Below, piece by piece: positions 8,927 through 19,798 of a stretch of 64,000 nt of DNA. The position numbers and the translations under genes were made by a program. The stretch spans positions 114,388 to 178,387 of the forward strand of contig NZ_JAOTJC010000004.1 of the NCBI RefSeq assembly GCF_025628895.1. Direction: 5' to 3'. The stretch comes from Alteromonas salexigens. GTDB lineage: Bacteria > Pseudomonadota > Gammaproteobacteria > Enterobacterales > Alteromonadaceae. The notes beneath the pieces are model-generated. The model did not search any database, was not told where the DNA came from, and saw only the letters and a program-made list of their open reading frames with translations. The first letter of the stretch is position 1, and every line of letters starts with the position of its first letter.

Positions 8927-11575
8927 TTAGAATATTTCTTCTGGCTCGGGCGTTTCGTTTTCATCTTCTACTGCAGGATCTATCACTTCGTCGTCGCGTA
9001 CGTACACGCTCGGCTCAGTACCCTGAATGAAGTATTCGAATAGTGTCGTATGGTCTGTGCGGCGGGTCAACTTTCCACTGGTACGATCAATCCGTACACG
9101 CACAATATTTTCCGGAATGGGCATGGGTGTATGCGGCGTATCGGCCAGGGCTTCCTGCATAAAGCGGATCCAAGCCGGGCCGGCTGCTTTGGCACCATCT
9201 TCGGTGCCGATCAGCGCGTTGCCTATCCAGTTAAATTTCTCCGGATTGCGGTTTATCAGGTTCTGGTTACGGGTTGCCCGCCCCAACTGACGGTTAGGGT
9301 TATCAAAACCCACCCACGCGGTGGCTACCAGATCGGGGTGGAAACCGCTGAACCAGGTATCCCGGGAGTCGTTGGTAGTACCGGTTTTACCGGCAATGTC
9401 AGTGCGCTGGAGCAGGTTGCGGGCGCGCCAGCCTGTACCCAGCCAGTAGGTTTTCTTGTTCCAGCTGCCATTTGCGCGCACCCCGGTCCGCATCATGTCG
9501 GCCACCAGAAAGGCATTCTGGGCAGAAATCACCTGGGGTGCCGGCACCTTCTGTTCGGCTTCTTTCTTATCTGTGGTCACGCCATTCTGATTGAGCTGGG
9601 CGGCCAGCATGGCCTCTACATCATCTTCTGGCAGACCGCCTTCTTCGCCATCGTTGTCGGTGCAGGGGTCACACGCCCACAGCGGCTGCGTTTGCCACAG
9701 GAGTTCGCCTTCTTCATCGAGTACGCGGTCGATAAAGTGGGGACGCACCAGAAAGCCGCCATTGGCAATCACCGACATGCCCCGCACCACTTCCAGCGGG
9801 GTATGCGAGCCGGATCCCAACGACAGGGTTTCATCTAGCGGAATATCATCTTTTTCGAACCCGAACTTGGCGATGTGCTCGGCGGTTTCACGTAATCCCA
9901 CGCCCCGCAACAGGCGCACGGAGACCACGTTTTTCGACTTGCCCAGTGCTTTTCGCATGCGGATCGGCCCATCATATTCAGCGGGCGAGTTCTCCGGCCG
10001 CCAGGCCACACCGGTAGCGGCATTCCATTGGTTAATGGGGGCATCATTAATAATTGAGGCCAGGGTATACCCTTTTTCTATGGCGGCAGAATATACGAAG
10101 GGTTTAATGTTCGAACCTACCTGACGCTTTGCCTGCGTGGCACGGTTAAACTGACTCTTATAAAAACTGTATCCTCCGACCACGGCTCGCACCGCACCGT
10201 TATCGGGATCCATGGCCACAAAGGCGCCACTGACTTCCGGCATTTGTGCCAGGCGCCAGTCGCCCTCTTGCTGACGAAGATATATCACCGCCCCTTCGCG
10301 CAATATGTCACTGGCCGTCTCCGGCTCGTTGCCCTGACGGCTGTCCGTAATGTATTCGCGGGCCCAGTCCAGCCCTTCCCAGGCTACGGTAATCTTCTCA
10401 CCGTCCACGGTGAGCGTGGTTACTGACTGTTCGTCTACCGTCATCACCACCGCAGGTACCAGCGGATAAATGCGTTCTATTTTCTTCAGTGCTTCCACCA
10501 GACTCGCTTCATCCCAGTCTGTTTTGCGGTTGCGGGGCGTTGGCCCGTCAGTCAGCTTGGCTTCCTCCGCTTCCGCATCGGTAGCCTCCTGCTGGTCGCC
10601 CCACAAATGCATGAGCGGCCCGCGGTAACCGTGACGTTCGTCGTAGTCGTGCAGGTTACGTAATACTGCCTGCTGGGCGGCGCGCTGCAAATCTGAAGGG
10701 GCGGTGGCGTAAACCTGATAGCCACCGGTTTCCGCTTCTTCCTTACCGTACACTTCAACCATTTCGGAATAAATTAAATCGGCCAGATACGGCGCGTCCA
10801 CCTCAATTTCGGCGCCATGTTTACGCGCCGTCACAGGCGCATTGGCCGCTTCTTCGAACTCCTGGCGGGTGATAAACCCTTCGTCCAGCATTCGCATCAA
10901 CACAATACGACGTCGTTCCACTGAGCGGTCCGGCCTGCTGATTGGGTTCAGCACCGACGGTGCCTGAGGCAGCCCGGCAATGGTGGCTAGCTGGGCCAGA
11001 CTCAGTTCTGATAACGGCTTGCCATAATACACCTGCGCGGCCGCGCCGAATCCAAATGCGCGATGTCCCAGCTCAATCTTGTTCAGATACAGCGCCAGAA
11101 TTTCATCTTTGGTCAGCACCTGCTCCATGTGCAGCGCAATAAATATTTCTTTTATTTTCCGTATATAGGTTTTTTCGCGGGTTAAGAAAAAGCCCCGGGC
11201 CAGCTGCATGGTGAGGGTACTGGCACCTTGTTGCTTCTCGCCGGTAACAGCTAAATTAATGGCTGCCCGCACGATGCCGATAGGATCTATACCTTTGTGT
11301 TCATAGAACCTGCTGTCTTCTGTGGCCAGCACCGCGTCAATGAGTTGCTGTGGTACGTTGTCCAGTTCCACCGGAATGCGCCGTTTTACGCCATACTGGG
11401 AGATCAGGCGACCATCCTGCGTATAGATACGCATAGGCGTTTGCAAACGCACATCCTTCAGGACAGTGACACTGGGCAGGTCTGGTTTGATATAAAAATA
11501 AATACCAACCAGCGTTGCGGTACCTAGAATGCCAAGGATGATTGTTATAAAAAAGAGGGGCTTAATGTACTTCAC
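8927..11575 (-). CDS. mrcA: Penicillin-binding protein 1a (bifunctional peptidoglycan synthase)
   Basis: Class A PBP that polymerises glycan strands and cross-links peptides in the periplasm. 882 residues, close to the usual 850. One N-terminal membrane anchor (about residues 7-28) is followed by the GT51 transglycosylase (catalytic Glu86 in [12 protein letters not shown]), an OB-like insert, and the transpeptidase with SxxK in GSNIKP and KTGTT in [10 protein letters not shown]. The C-terminal tail is acidic. It is divergent from pilM over 139 bp, the same mrcA/pilM arrangement found in Pseudomonas, Vibrio and E. coli (hof genes). Confidence 0.97.
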   Translation of the reverse strand: MKYIKPLFFITIILGILGTATLVGIYFYIKPDLPSVTVLKDVRLQTPMRIYTQDGRLISQYGVKRRIPVELDNVPQQLIDAVLATEDSRFYEHKGIDPIGIVRAAINLAVTGEKQQGASTLTMQLARGFFLTREKTYIRKIKEIFIALHMEQVLTKDEILALYLNKIELGHRAFGFGAAAQVYYGKPLSELSLAQLATIAGLPQAPSVLNPISRPDRSVERRRIVLMRMLDEGFITRQEFEEAANAPVTARKHGAEIEVDAPYLADLIYSEMVEVYGKEEAETGGYQVYATAPSDLQRAAQQAVLRNLHDYDERHGYRGPLMHLWGDQQEATDAEAEEAKLTDGPTPRNRKTDWDEASLVEALKKIERIYPLVPAVVMTVDEQSVTTLTVDGEKITVAWEGLDWAREYITDSRQGNEPETASDILREGAVIYLRQQEGDWRLAQMPEVSGAFVAMDPDNGAVRAVVGGYSFYKSQFNRATQAKRQVGSNIKPFVYSAAIEKGYTLASIINDAPINQWNAATGVAWRPENSPAEYDGPIRMRKALGKSKNVVSVRLLRGVGLRETAEHIAKFGFEKDDIPLDETLSLGSGSHTPLEVVRGMSVIANGGFLVRPHFIDRVLDEEGELLWQTQPLWACDPCTDNDGEEGGLPEDDVEAMLAAQLNQNGVTTDKKEAEQKVPAPQVISAQNAFLVADMMRTGVRANGSWNKKTYWLGTGWRARNLLQRTDIAGKTGTTNDSRDTWFSGFHPDLVATAWVGFDNPNRQLGRATRNQNLINRNPEKFNWIGNALIGTEDGAKAAGPAWIRFMQEALADTPHTPMPIPENIVRVRIDRTSGKLTRRTDHTTLFEYFIQGTEPSVYVRDDEVIDPAVEDENETPEPEEIF

Positions 11576-11714
11576 GAATTAATGATACCAAGGCGAGTTA
11601 GCCAACATGACTTATATTTTTATACGTATGTGTCGTTAATAGAACCATAAAAAACGAAAAAATTGCGTAATATCCTAACGTAGAGAAGTAATCTGTGAAT
11701 TCGGACACCAGCAC

Positions 11715-12782
11715 ATGAAATCGCTGTTTAAGAAAAAAATGCCCCCCATTGTGGGCGTAGACATAGGCACGCGTCAAATAAAAGCTGTGATACTTGAGCA
11801 GTCCGGCGACGGTTATGTCCTGCAGGCCTACGCCTGCGAACCTATTATGAAAAGTGCGTTTCAGGAGCGCGAAATAAAGGATTATGAGCCGTTAAGCGTG
11901 GCCCTTAAGAAAGTGAAGAAGGTGCTTAATGCCAAAGCCAAACAGGCTGCGGTGGCGGTAGCCGGCAGCTCGGTGATCAGTAAAGTGGTTTATATGGCAC
12001 CAGAGCAAAACGACTTCGAAATGGAAAGTCAGATAGAAATCGAAGCTGACAGCCTGATCCCCTATCCCCTTGAAGAAGTCTACCTGGACTTTGAAGAACT
12101 GGGCGAAAGTGCCACCCATACAGGCAAAGTTGATGTGCTGCTTACCGCCGCACATAAAGACCAGGTTGATGCGCGCCTACTGCTGATACGTGAAGCCAAC
12201 TATGAGCCCAAAGTGGTGGATGTAGAAGGTTACGCACTGGGTAATGCTATCGACTTTTTCCATCCGGGGGTGGATGAAGGTTCACGGGTATGCTGCATTA
12301 ATGTGGGCGCCTCGTTACTGCAGGTATGTGTGTGGGATAATGGCAATATTGTGTACAGCAAAGAACATAACTTTGGCCTTAACGCATTAATCAGCGACCT
12401 GGCGGCCATTCATATGCTGGAGCGCGATGAAGCGGAGCGACAGCTGTTAGACCACAGCCTGCCGGCTTCGTGGGTAGAGGATACCCTGCCGCTGTTCGCC
12501 GCAAACTTATTGCAGAATATTAACCGTGCATTGCAGATGTATATGACCACGTTGCAGGCTGAGCGCCCGCAGAAGCTCTTATTGAGCGGCGGTGCGGCCG
12601 TATTGCCGCCGCTGGTAGAAACGCTGCAACACGATCTGGACATGGAGCTGGAAATTTTTAATCCCTTCGCCAATATGACAATTAATCCGAAACTGGATGC
12701 TGAACACCTGACGACAATCGCTCCGCAGCTGGCAATTGCCGCGGGACTGGCAAGCCGGAGCTTTACACCATGGCACATATAA
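11715..12782 (+). CDS. pilM: Type IV pilus assembly ATPase-like protein PilM
   Basis: Cytoplasmic actin/FtsA-like protein of the type IV pilus alignment complex; it binds the PilN N terminus. 355 residues. The N terminus VGVDIGTRQIKAV is the phosphate-1 motif and LLSGGAAVLPPLVETL near residues 287-302 is the adenosine-binding region. First gene of a tight five-gene cluster: its end overlaps pilN by 13 bp. The promoter must lie in the 139 bp shared with divergent mrcA. Confidence 0.96.
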   Translation: MKSLFKKKMPPIVGVDIGTRQIKAVILEQSGDGYVLQAYACEPIMKSAFQEREIKDYEPLSVALKKVKKVLNAKAKQAAVAVAGSSVISKVVYMAPEQNDFEMESQIEIEADSLIPYPLEEVYLDFEELGESATHTGKVDVLLTAAHKDQVDARLLLIREANYEPKVVDVEGYALGNAIDFFHPGVDEGSRVCCINVGASLLQVCVWDNGNIVYSKEHNFGLNALISDLAAIHMLERDEAERQLLDHSLPASWVEDTLPLFAANLLQNINRALQMYMTTLQAERPQKLLLSGGAAVLPPLVETLQHDLDMELEIFNPFANMTINPKLDAEHLTTIAPQLAIAAGLASRSFTPWHI

Positions 12783-13351
12783 ACCTGCTGCCCTGGCGGG
12801 AACAACAGCGCCAGCATCAAAAACAACAATATCTGGCGGGCCTGGTGGCCGTGGCGGCAATTGTAGGATTACTGTTCTGGTTCATCGGTCAGGCTATCGA
12901 TCAGCAAATCAGCAACCAGAACGCCCGGAACACGTTTCTGCAGTCTGAAATTGCCGTGCTCGATGCACAAATTGCCGCCATTCAGAAAATAAAAGAAAGT
13001 AAAAGTGCCATTGAGCAACGTATGGCGCTGATTGAGCAGTTACAGGCCAGCCGTAATATTGCGCCCTCTGTGTTCGACGAGCTGGCCCGTGTGGTGCCAC
13101 CCGGGGTGTCTTTTAAGTCAATGCGCCGGGCGGGCAATATGATTGAAATAGAAGGCATCAGTGAGTCGAATAACCGGTTATCTGACTTTATGCGTAAGCT
13201 GGAGGCCTCGGCCGTATTTACCGGCGGCGACCTGTCTTCAATTGTGGCTGATACCACAGCCAGCGACGCGGTAAGTGACTTCACGCTACGTTTTACTATT
13301 AGTCCGGCTGTTGCCCCTTTAGAACCCACCGGCACGCAAGGGGCTAACTAA
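12770..13351 (+). CDS. pilN: Type IV pilus inner-membrane protein PilN
   Basis: 193 residues. The N-terminal MAHINLLPWREQQR is the conserved PilM-binding motif (INLLPWR), followed by one membrane span (about residues 23-44), a coiled-coil stretch and a ferredoxin-like periplasmic domain. PilN pairs with PilO in the inner-membrane platform. The start overlaps the end of pilM and pilO follows after 1 bp, indicating coupled translation. Confidence 0.96.
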   Translation: MAHINLLPWREQQRQHQKQQYLAGLVAVAAIVGLLFWFIGQAIDQQISNQNARNTFLQSEIAVLDAQIAAIQKIKESKSAIEQRMALIEQLQASRNIAPSVFDELARVVPPGVSFKSMRRAGNMIEIEGISESNNRLSDFMRKLEASAVFTGGDLSSIVADTTASDAVSDFTLRFTISPAVAPLEPTGTQGAN

Positions 13352-13352
13352 C

Positions 13353-13964
13353 ATGAAATTTGATGTCGCGAAACTCAAAGAGCTGAACGAGCTGGATTTC
13401 GAGCAAATTGCAGTATGGCCACGGGAAATCAAAATTGTGGTGTCGGCGTTCGTCGCTATCGTGATCGGCGCCCTCAGCTATTATTTACTGATTAGCCCTA
13501 AACTGCCTGTGCTTGAGGCCGCCGAGGCGAAAGAGCAGGAGCTGAAACTGCAGTTTGAGGCAAAGTACCGCATTGCCGTAAACCTGGAAGCTTACAAGGA
13601 TCAGCTGGCCCGTATCGAAGAAGATTTTTCGTCGATGCTGAAGTCGTTACCGACCAGCAACGAAACGCCGGGGCTGCTCGATGATATTACCTACGTGGGC
13701 ACCACGTCCGGGCTGAATTTTAAAATGCTCAACTGGCAACAGGAAATTCCCAAAGAGTTTTATACCGAGCTGCCAATTGAGATGGAAGTAACTGGCCGTT
13801 ATCACAATTTTGGCGAGTTTGTGTCGAAAATTGCTGATTTACCGCGTATTGTTACCCTGCATGATTTCACGATTGAAAATCAGCAGGGTGAGTTACGACT
13901 GCAGTTACAGGCGAAGACCTATCGCACGGCAAATGATACCGATACAGCCGGAGGTGCCCAATGA
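13353..13964 (+). CDS. pilO: Type IV pilus inner-membrane protein PilO
   Basis: 203 residues: short cytoplasmic N terminus, one transmembrane helix (about residues 27-49), a coiled coil (AEAKEQELKLQFEAKYR) and a periplasmic ferredoxin-like domain ending in an LQAKTYRT strand typical of the family. It heterodimerises with PilN and contacts PilP. Its stop overlaps the pilP start (ATGA). Confidence 0.95.
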   Translation: MKFDVAKLKELNELDFEQIAVWPREIKIVVSAFVAIVIGALSYYLLISPKLPVLEAAEAKEQELKLQFEAKYRIAVNLEAYKDQLARIEEDFSSMLKSLPTSNETPGLLDDITYVGTTSGLNFKMLNWQQEIPKEFYTELPIEMEVTGRYHNFGEFVSKIADLPRIVTLHDFTIENQQGELRLQLQAKTYRTANDTDTAGGAQ

Positions 13965-14509
13965 CCGCACTAACGCGGCTGCTAATAGTCGCCGGTACCA
14001 TTGGTCTGGTAGCCGGTTGCTCGCCCCAGCTTAACGACCTGGTGACATACACCCAACAGGTCAAACAAACCACGCAGGTCTCCATTGAGCCCTACCCTGA
14101 GTTTGCTGAACAACCGGCCTTTGTCTATGCCGCACAGGACTTACGCAGTCCGTTTGTGCGGCCACGGAATAAGGCCACCCAAACCGAAGTTGTACAAAAA
14201 GCCAACTGTCTGCAACCAGACTTTGGTCGCCAGAAAGAAAAACTCGAAGAATACGGCCTCGACGCACTGGCCCTGGCCGGCAATTTTACCTCACAGGGTA
14301 AGCGCTGGGCATTGTTTAAAACCAACGACGGCGGTCTTTATAAAGCTTCCGTTGGCAGCCATGTGGGCCTGTTTCACGGCGAAGTCAAAGCCGTCAAAGC
14401 CAATGAAGTGGTCATTGAACAATTGTTGCCAGACGGCGCTGGATGCTGGCAACGCAAAGAAACGACGCTGACGCAAACTGCGACAGCAGGAGAAAATGGT
14501 AATGTCTGA
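13961..14509 (+). CDS. pilP: Type IV pilus lipoprotein PilP
   Basis: 182 residues. The lipoprotein signal ends in LVAGC with the lipidated Cys at residue 20, so the protein is anchored at the inner membrane. The C-terminal beta-domain (LDALALAGNFTSQGKRWALF, VGLFHGEVKAVKANEVVIEQ) is the PilP fold that docks on the PilQ secretin. ATGA overlap with pilO; the 3' end overlaps the pilQ start. Confidence 0.95.
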   Translation: MTALTRLLIVAGTIGLVAGCSPQLNDLVTYTQQVKQTTQVSIEPYPEFAEQPAFVYAAQDLRSPFVRPRNKATQTEVVQKANCLQPDFGRQKEKLEEYGLDALALAGNFTSQGKRWALFKTNDGGLYKASVGSHVGLFHGEVKAVKANEVVIEQLLPDGAGCWQRKETTLTQTATAGENGNV

Positions 14510-16271
14510 ACGCTATATTTTTAATAAGAAACTGAACAGACGCCGCAGCAGGTGGACCTGGCTGGGCGGCGCCACCATTGCCATGTTGTTATTTCAGGTG
14601 TTTGCCGAACCGGTGAGCGCACAGGAAGACACCCCGCTGCTTGACCCCTATAAAGCCGCCACCAATGCCAGCGCCACGCTGACGGACATCGACTTTACCC
14701 GCACTGGGAACGACACCGCTGTCACGTTAATCACCTTTGATACCACAGGTGCCGTCCCGCAGCTGATTGAATCACAGGGTAAGCTCACAGTAACCTTGCC
14801 CGGTGTTACCTTAGCAGGCGATCAACTGGTTGAACTGGACGTGTCTCAGTTTGGCACCGCCGTGTCAACCATTGAAACCTTTGAAGACGATGAAGCCAGC
14901 CGGGTAGAATTAAAATACGACGGTCAGGTTTTTGCGCGTCACAGCATCGAAGACACCACACTGCGCATCGAAATTGAGCCGATGAGTGATGAGCAAATTG
15001 CCGAGCTGAACCAAACCAGCAAATATACCGGCGAACCGCTGTCACTGGACTTCCAGGATGTGCCGGTCCGTAAAGTGCTGCAAATCATTGCCCAGGTAAA
15101 CGGCTTTAATCTGGTGACGACCGATACCGTGTCCGGCAATGTCACCATCAGCTTATCCGGCGTGCCTTGGGATCAGGCGTTGGACATGATCCTGAAAGTG
15201 AAAGGACTGGACAAGCGCCTGGAAGGCAACATTCTGTTAATTGCGCCTTCCGAGGAACTGGCCGCCCGTGAAGCCCAACAACTGCAGTCTAAAAAGCAGG
15301 TCTCAGACCTGACTCCGCTGAAGTCGGGCAGCATCACGGTGAACTACGCCAAAGCGGCTAATTTAGCGACCATTCTGAAATCCTCAGAAGGGGGGATTTT
15401 GTCTGAGCGCGGCTCGGTGACAGTGGATGAGCGTACCAATACGATTTTGGTTCGTGATACCCAGGAGTCGATAGACGAAGCCCGGGCTATGGTGAATTCT
15501 CTGGATATACCGGTAAAACAGGTGCTGATTGAAAGCCGGATGGTCACCGTGCGTGACAATGCCGACGAGCAGCTGGGGGTTCGCTGGGGGTTCAGTGACC
15601 GTCAGGATGACAACGGGGTGTCCGGTTCGTTGCAAGGTGCAGATACCATCAATAGTGGTATCGTGCCCGCGATTGGCGACCGCCTGAATGTAGATTTGCC
15701 AGTGATTAGTCCGGCCGGCCGGATTGGTTTCCAGGTTGCCAGCCTGGTGGATGGCACTATTTTGGATTTGGAACTTTCTGCTCTGGAGTCTGAAAATAAG
15801 GGGGAAATCATTGCCAGCCCAAGAATTACCGTGGCAAATCAGCAGGAAGCCTACATTGAGCAGGGCACGGAAATTCCCTATGTGCAGGCCACATCCAGCG
15901 GCGCCACCTCGGTGGAATTCAAAAAAGCGGTACTGAGCCTGAAAGTAACGCCGCACATTACCCCTGATAACCGAATTATACTAGACTTGGTAGTGACGCA
16001 GGATACCCGCGGCGAAACCGTGTCGACCTCAACCGGTCCGGCGGTGGCTATTGATACGCAGGAAATCAAAACCCAGGTGCTGGTAGAGAACGGCGAAACT
16101 GTGGTGCTTGGCGGGATCTTTCAGCAAATTAATACCGACGACGTAACCAAGGTGCCGTTATTTGGTGATCTGCCGGTAGTGGGGAACCTGTTTAAGAACA
16201 CCGCCAAAATTTATCAGAAGCGGGAACTGTTGATATTTGTTACGCCAAAAATTGTGGCTGAAACGCTCTGA
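14502..16271 (+). CDS. pilQ: Type IV pilus outer-membrane secretin PilQ
   Basis: Forms the outer-membrane ring through which the pilus passes. Two ATGs lie two codons apart; the second (14502) is nine bases from GGAG and is preferred, giving 589 residues. A signal or membrane segment is at about residues 20-40, an AMIN-like domain at about 60-160, the STN/secretin short domain at about 190-240 (LDFQDVPVRKVLQIIAQ), the N1 domain and then the secretin barrel with VPLFGDLPVVGNLF near the C terminus. It is shorter than Pseudomonas PilQ (about 710) because it appears to carry a single AMIN domain. A terminator follows. Confidence 0.96.
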   Translation: MSERYIFNKKLNRRRSRWTWLGGATIAMLLFQVFAEPVSAQEDTPLLDPYKAATNASATLTDIDFTRTGNDTAVTLITFDTTGAVPQLIESQGKLTVTLPGVTLAGDQLVELDVSQFGTAVSTIETFEDDEASRVELKYDGQVFARHSIEDTTLRIEIEPMSDEQIAELNQTSKYTGEPLSLDFQDVPVRKVLQIIAQVNGFNLVTTDTVSGNVTISLSGVPWDQALDMILKVKGLDKRLEGNILLIAPSEELAAREAQQLQSKKQVSDLTPLKSGSITVNYAKAANLATILKSSEGGILSERGSVTVDERTNTILVRDTQESIDEARAMVNSLDIPVKQVLIESRMVTVRDNADEQLGVRWGFSDRQDDNGVSGSLQGADTINSGIVPAIGDRLNVDLPVISPAGRIGFQVASLVDGTILDLELSALESENKGEIIASPRITVANQQEAYIEQGTEIPYVQATSSGATSVEFKKAVLSLKVTPHITPDNRIILDLVVTQDTRGETVSTSTGPAVAIDTQEIKTQVLVENGETVVLGGIFQQINTDDVTKVPLFGDLPVVGNLFKNTAKIYQKRELLIFVTPKIVAETL

Positions 16272-16309
16272 CAGACAGCCAGACTTCCGCTAATAATACG
16301 GATTTAACA

Positions 16310-16335
16310 AAAGGGCGCTATTAAGCGCCCTTTTT
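16310..16335 (+). terminator. Rho-independent terminator of the pil operon
   Basis: AAAGGGCGCT-ATTA-AGCGCCCTTT is a perfect 10-bp stem with a 4-nt loop followed by T residues, 38 bp after the pilQ stop. It separates pilMNOPQ from aroK, although the two groups are adjacent in many gammaproteobacteria. Confidence 0.9.
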
Positions 16336-16397
16336 ACAGCAAATTACATTTGTAAGCTGCTGATAATTCGTGCTTTTAAATTTGACGATAACAAAAC

Positions 16398-16427
16398 TTG
16401 CAAGCCCTTGCAGGAAACTGAGATAAT
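16398..16427 (+). promoter_or_regulatory. Probable sigma-70 promoter of aroK-aroB-damX
   Basis: TTGCAA, an 18-bp spacer and GATAAT lie after the pil terminator and about 137 bp before the aroK ATG. This implies a leader of about 130 nt. The call is from box match and spacing only. Confidence 0.45.
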
Positions 16428-16461
16428 CCCCGCCTCGAAAATAAAGCGAGGTTAAGGCATG

Positions 16462-16531
16462 GTGCTTATTGGACAGATAAATAAGCACGCAAGAATGGGT
16501 GGCCAGACCGAGTTTTCATAGCACACCACCC
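16462..16531 (+). promoter_or_regulatory. Structured 5' leader of aroK
   Basis: Two inverted repeats lie in the inferred leader: GTGCTTATT/AATAAGCAC (16462-16488, 9-nt loop) and GGGTGG/CCACCC (16497-16502 with 16526-16531). No T tract follows and no recognised riboswitch consensus was seen. A regulatory function is only a possibility. Confidence 0.25.
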
Positions 16532-16563
16532 CTAACACTAGAAAAGTTGTGATATAAGCAAAT

Positions 16564-17079
16564 ATGGCTGAAAAACGTAATATCTTTTTGGTTGGTCCTA
16601 TGGGTGCGGGTAAAAGCACGATAGGCAGACACCTGGCAGATGAGCTTCACCTAGATTTTTATGACTCCGACCAGGAAATTGAGCGTCGAACCGGTGCTGA
16701 TATCGCCTGGATTTTCGACCTTGAAGGTGAAGATGGTTTCCGCAAGCGCGAAGAAAACGTCATCTACGATCTGACGGACAAGCAGGGTATTGTGCTTGCT
16801 ACCGGTGGCGGTTCAGTCGTGAACAAATCAGTCCGTAACCGGCTGTCTGCGCGCGGTATCGTGGTGTATCTGCAAACCACCATCGACAAACAAGTTGCCC
16901 GGACACAACGGGACAAGCGTCGTCCGCTTCTGCAAAATGGCAATCCGGAGCAGGTGTTAAAAGACCTGGCGGAAGAACGTAACCCCATGTACGAAGAAGT
17001 GGCCGATTACATTGTTGACACTGACGACCAGTCGGCACGCGCGGTCGCAAATCAAATCATTGGTAAAATTGGTTTATAA
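16564..17079 (+). CDS. aroK: Shikimate kinase I
   Basis: Phosphorylates shikimate in the chorismate pathway. 171 residues, standard length. The P-loop [11 protein letters not shown] is at residues 11-21, [11 protein letters not shown] is the shikimate-binding region, ATGGGSV the Walker-B-like loop and RDKRRPLL the lid. aroB follows by 23 bp, as in nearly all gammaproteobacteria. Confidence 0.98.
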   Translation: MAEKRNIFLVGPMGAGKSTIGRHLADELHLDFYDSDQEIERRTGADIAWIFDLEGEDGFRKREENVIYDLTDKQGIVLATGGGSVVNKSVRNRLSARGIVVYLQTTIDKQVARTQRDKRRPLLQNGNPEQVLKDLAEERNPMYEEVADYIVDTDDQSARAVANQIIGKIGL

Positions 17080-17102
17080 CTAACGCATAAGGAACTACGC
17101 CC

Positions 17103-18170
17103 ATGTCAACCTTAACTGTGGAACTTGGAGAGCGTAGCTACCCTATCGTTATCGAGGCCGGACTGCTTACGCAGCCCGGCTTTTTTACGTCCTATATAAA
17201 AGGCCCGCTGGCGGTCATTGTGACCAACGAGACTGTGGCTCCCCTTTATCTTGAGCAGGTCATCGCCGGCTGTGACGGCAAACAGGTAGAAACAATTATC
17301 CTGCCCGATGGCGAACAGTATAAGTCGCTGGATCAGTTTGCGGTGGTGATGACCCGGTTGCTGGAAATGAATGCTGCCCGGGATACTACCCTGATTGCAT
17401 TAGGGGGCGGAGTCATTGGTGATTTATGCGGATTCGTCGCCGCCACCTACCAGCGTGGCGTGCCGTTTATACAGGTGCCCACCACTCTGCTCTCCCAGGT
17501 CGATTCCTCAGTAGGCGGTAAAACTGCGGTCAACCATCCGCTGGGTAAAAACATGATTGGGTCGTTTTATCAGCCGGTGTTAGTGGCCATCGACACCCAC
17601 TCTTTAAACACCCTGCCCGACCGTGAGTTTGCTGCCGGCATGGCGGAAGTGATCAAATACGGCATTATTTATGACAGTGACTTTTTTGCGTGGCTGGAGA
17701 ACAACACTGACGCACTGAAAGCCCTGGACAATGACACCTTGGTGTCAGCAATCCGGCGCTGCTGCGAAATAAAAGCCGATGTAGTGGCAAAAGACGAACG
17801 GGAAGGCGGTCTGCGTGCCATACTCAACCTTGGCCATACCTTTGGTCACGCTATTGAAGCAGAGCAAGGCTATGGTAACTGGTTACACGGCGAAGCTGTC
17901 GCCGCTGGTACTATAATTGCTTGTAATGCAGCAATGCACCTGGACTGGTTCACCGCGTCGGAAACCCGGCGGGTCAGCGAGCTCTTTGAGGCGTTTGCGC
18001 TGCCAGTAAGCGGCCCGACGTCCATGACCAAAGCTGACTACATGAAGCATATGCGGCGGGACAAAAAAGTTGAAGCCGGTAATATTCGTTTCGTCTTACC
18101 CCGGCATATTGGCCATGCAGTTGTCACTAAAGACGTTAGTGACGACATTCTGACTGCCATTCTCGCCTGA
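17103..18170 (+). CDS. aroB: 3-dehydroquinate synthase
   Basis: NAD- and metal-dependent cyclisation of DAHP to 3-dehydroquinate. 355 residues. The nucleotide-binding glycine loop [20 protein letters not shown] lies near residues 99-118. [28 protein letters not shown] and the metal-site histidines in [11 protein letters not shown] and LHGEAV are all present. It lies between aroK and damX in the expected order. Confidence 0.98.
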   Translation: MSTLTVELGERSYPIVIEAGLLTQPGFFTSYIKGPLAVIVTNETVAPLYLEQVIAGCDGKQVETIILPDGEQYKSLDQFAVVMTRLLEMNAARDTTLIALGGGVIGDLCGFVAATYQRGVPFIQVPTTLLSQVDSSVGGKTAVNHPLGKNMIGSFYQPVLVAIDTHSLNTLPDREFAAGMAEVIKYGIIYDSDFFAWLENNTDALKALDNDTLVSAIRRCCEIKADVVAKDEREGGLRAILNLGHTFGHAIEAEQGYGNWLHGEAVAAGTIIACNAAMHLDWFTASETRRVSELFEAFALPVSGPTSMTKADYMKHMRRDKKVEAGNIRFVLPRHIGHAVVTKDVSDDILTAILA

Positions 18171-18245
18171 TCCCAGCCCGGCTGCAGTTATCTTACGACA
18201 CGGGTTTTTCCCGGCGACCATGACGCGCTTTCTGAGGACACGCTC

Positions 18246-19712
18246 ATGCACTCTGAATTGCATGATAGATTAGAATATCTGGTAAATTATTCATCGCAGC
18301 TTATTTTTGTAAGCGGTGACTCTATTTCGCAGCAACAACGCACGCTGGAAGCCTTTGTGTTTCAGCAACACGAAGACACCGAAATTGCCTTTGTGAGTGC
18401 CGATGAGGCGATGGACATTACCGATTATCGTCGGCAACTGTGCCGTCAGCTGTTGGGGCAGGTCGTGGGCAGCTATGTCCGCCCGTTGAATGAATTGTTG
18501 GCCTCTCTGAACCAGCATGAAGGCCCAATCCTCGTTACCATCACCCAGGCACAGTTTATACCTGACAGTCTGCTGCAGGAGTTGTGGGATCTCGTACTCC
18601 AGAGCCGGTTTGGGGGCAATAAGCAGCACCTGAATGTGTTACTGTTTGGCGAAACCCTGTGGGCAGAAAAAGCCAAGCAATGGCTGCCCGCCAAAAACAC
18701 CGACACCCCGCTGCTCATTTCCAGCCAGTCCGTGCACAGCGATCCGGTTGATTCAGATCTGGACAAACTGCTGGCGCGTCAGCGCGAAGGCTACCAGCAG
18801 CATATGGCTGCCCGGTACGGGAAGTCAGGCTCACCAGGATCCGCGACCTTGCGCTCAACATGGTTCTGGGTAGCTGTAAGCTGTTTGTTCGTGAGCGTTT
18901 TTGCAGGCCTCATTGCCTGGCAGTATGGCAAGGACATCAGCACACTCTTCGCGCCGCTGGAGTCAGCCGCTCCCCCGGCATCCACTGACAGCGTCGTTCC
19001 CGGCTCAGCCTTTTCATCGCTGGCCAACGAGCCGCGCAACACAGTTGCCGAACCTGCGCTACCTCAGATAATCCCTGCCAGTGAGCCGGTCACTGAGACC
19101 GCTGCTACAGATAGTGGCACCGGGAACGATGGCGAACTGGTCACCGACTGGCAGCAAGCCGTCGCTGCACTTCCGGCCCCCGCGGTACAAGACGCTCCCG
19201 CAACGCCAGATGCACAACAAGACGTCCTCGCCAGCCAACCGCAAACAGTGCCGACGGACGCTTCAACGGAGCCAGTCACGCCGCAAAATGACAGCCCTGT
19301 CCGCGAAAAACCCGCCGTGGACACCCTCACAGCTAAGGCGTCGTCGGCAGCCACAAAGGCTGACACAGAAGCAGCGCCGGCTGAGACTGTCGCTCAGACG
19401 ACAACCTCGGATAATGCATTGTTGGTGAGCAAGCTGCGTTCGGATGACTTTTTGCTGCAACTGGCCGGGTTGCAGGATCGCCAGCTGTTGAACGACTTTG
19501 TCACTGATAATCAGCTTGGCAAGCTTACCCATGTATATCAGACCCGGCGGTATGGCGGCGACTGGTACGTACTGGTTTTTCACCAGCCGTTTGGTTCGTT
19601 GGCCGAAGCAAAAGGCGCATTAAGCGCTCTCCCCCAGTATCCGGGGCGAGGGGAGGCGTTTGTGAAACGTGCCGACCAGGTTCTGTCCGAAATACGCCTG
19701 ACACAGCAGTAG
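18246..19712 (+). CDS. damX: DamX-like SPOR-domain cell-division protein
   Basis: Bitopic inner-membrane protein that localises to the septum through peptidoglycan binding. 488 residues: N-terminal cytoplasmic domain related to AAA-type modules (about 1-190, lacking an obvious Walker A), one transmembrane helix (about 206-226), a long Ala/Pro/Thr/Asp-rich periplasmic linker (about 240-400), and a C-terminal SPOR domain (about 405-485) with LLQLAGLQDRQLLNDFVTDN and WYVLVFHQPFGSLAEAKGAL. It follows aroB by 75 bp. Its usual partner dam is displaced by one inserted gene. Confidence 0.9.
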   Translation: MHSELHDRLEYLVNYSSQLIFVSGDSISQQQRTLEAFVFQQHEDTEIAFVSADEAMDITDYRRQLCRQLLGQVVGSYVRPLNELLASLNQHEGPILVTITQAQFIPDSLLQELWDLVLQSRFGGNKQHLNVLLFGETLWAEKAKQWLPAKNTDTPLLISSQSVHSDPVDSDLDKLLARQREGYQQHMAARYGKSGSPGSATLRSTWFWVAVSCLFVSVFAGLIAWQYGKDISTLFAPLESAAPPASTDSVVPGSAFSSLANEPRNTVAEPALPQIIPASEPVTETAATDSGTGNDGELVTDWQQAVAALPAPAVQDAPATPDAQQDVLASQPQTVPTDASTEPVTPQNDSPVREKPAVDTLTAKASSAATKADTEAAPAETVAQTTTSDNALLVSKLRSDDFLLQLAGLQDRQLLNDFVTDNQLGKLTHVYQTRRYGGDWYVLVFHQPFGSLAEAKGALSALPQYPGRGEAFVKRADQVLSEIRLTQQ

Positions 19713-19798
19713 CAGCCCTCCAAAAAAGATGATCGTCTGGGTGATGGTTAACGTAAAGTTTTTTTAATATTTACAATAAAAGAACTCACCAGCACACC

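Noticed and set aside
9050-9838. 262-codon frame antisense to mrcA
   Set aside because: It lies opposite a firmly identified gene and looks like a shadow of its codon bias.
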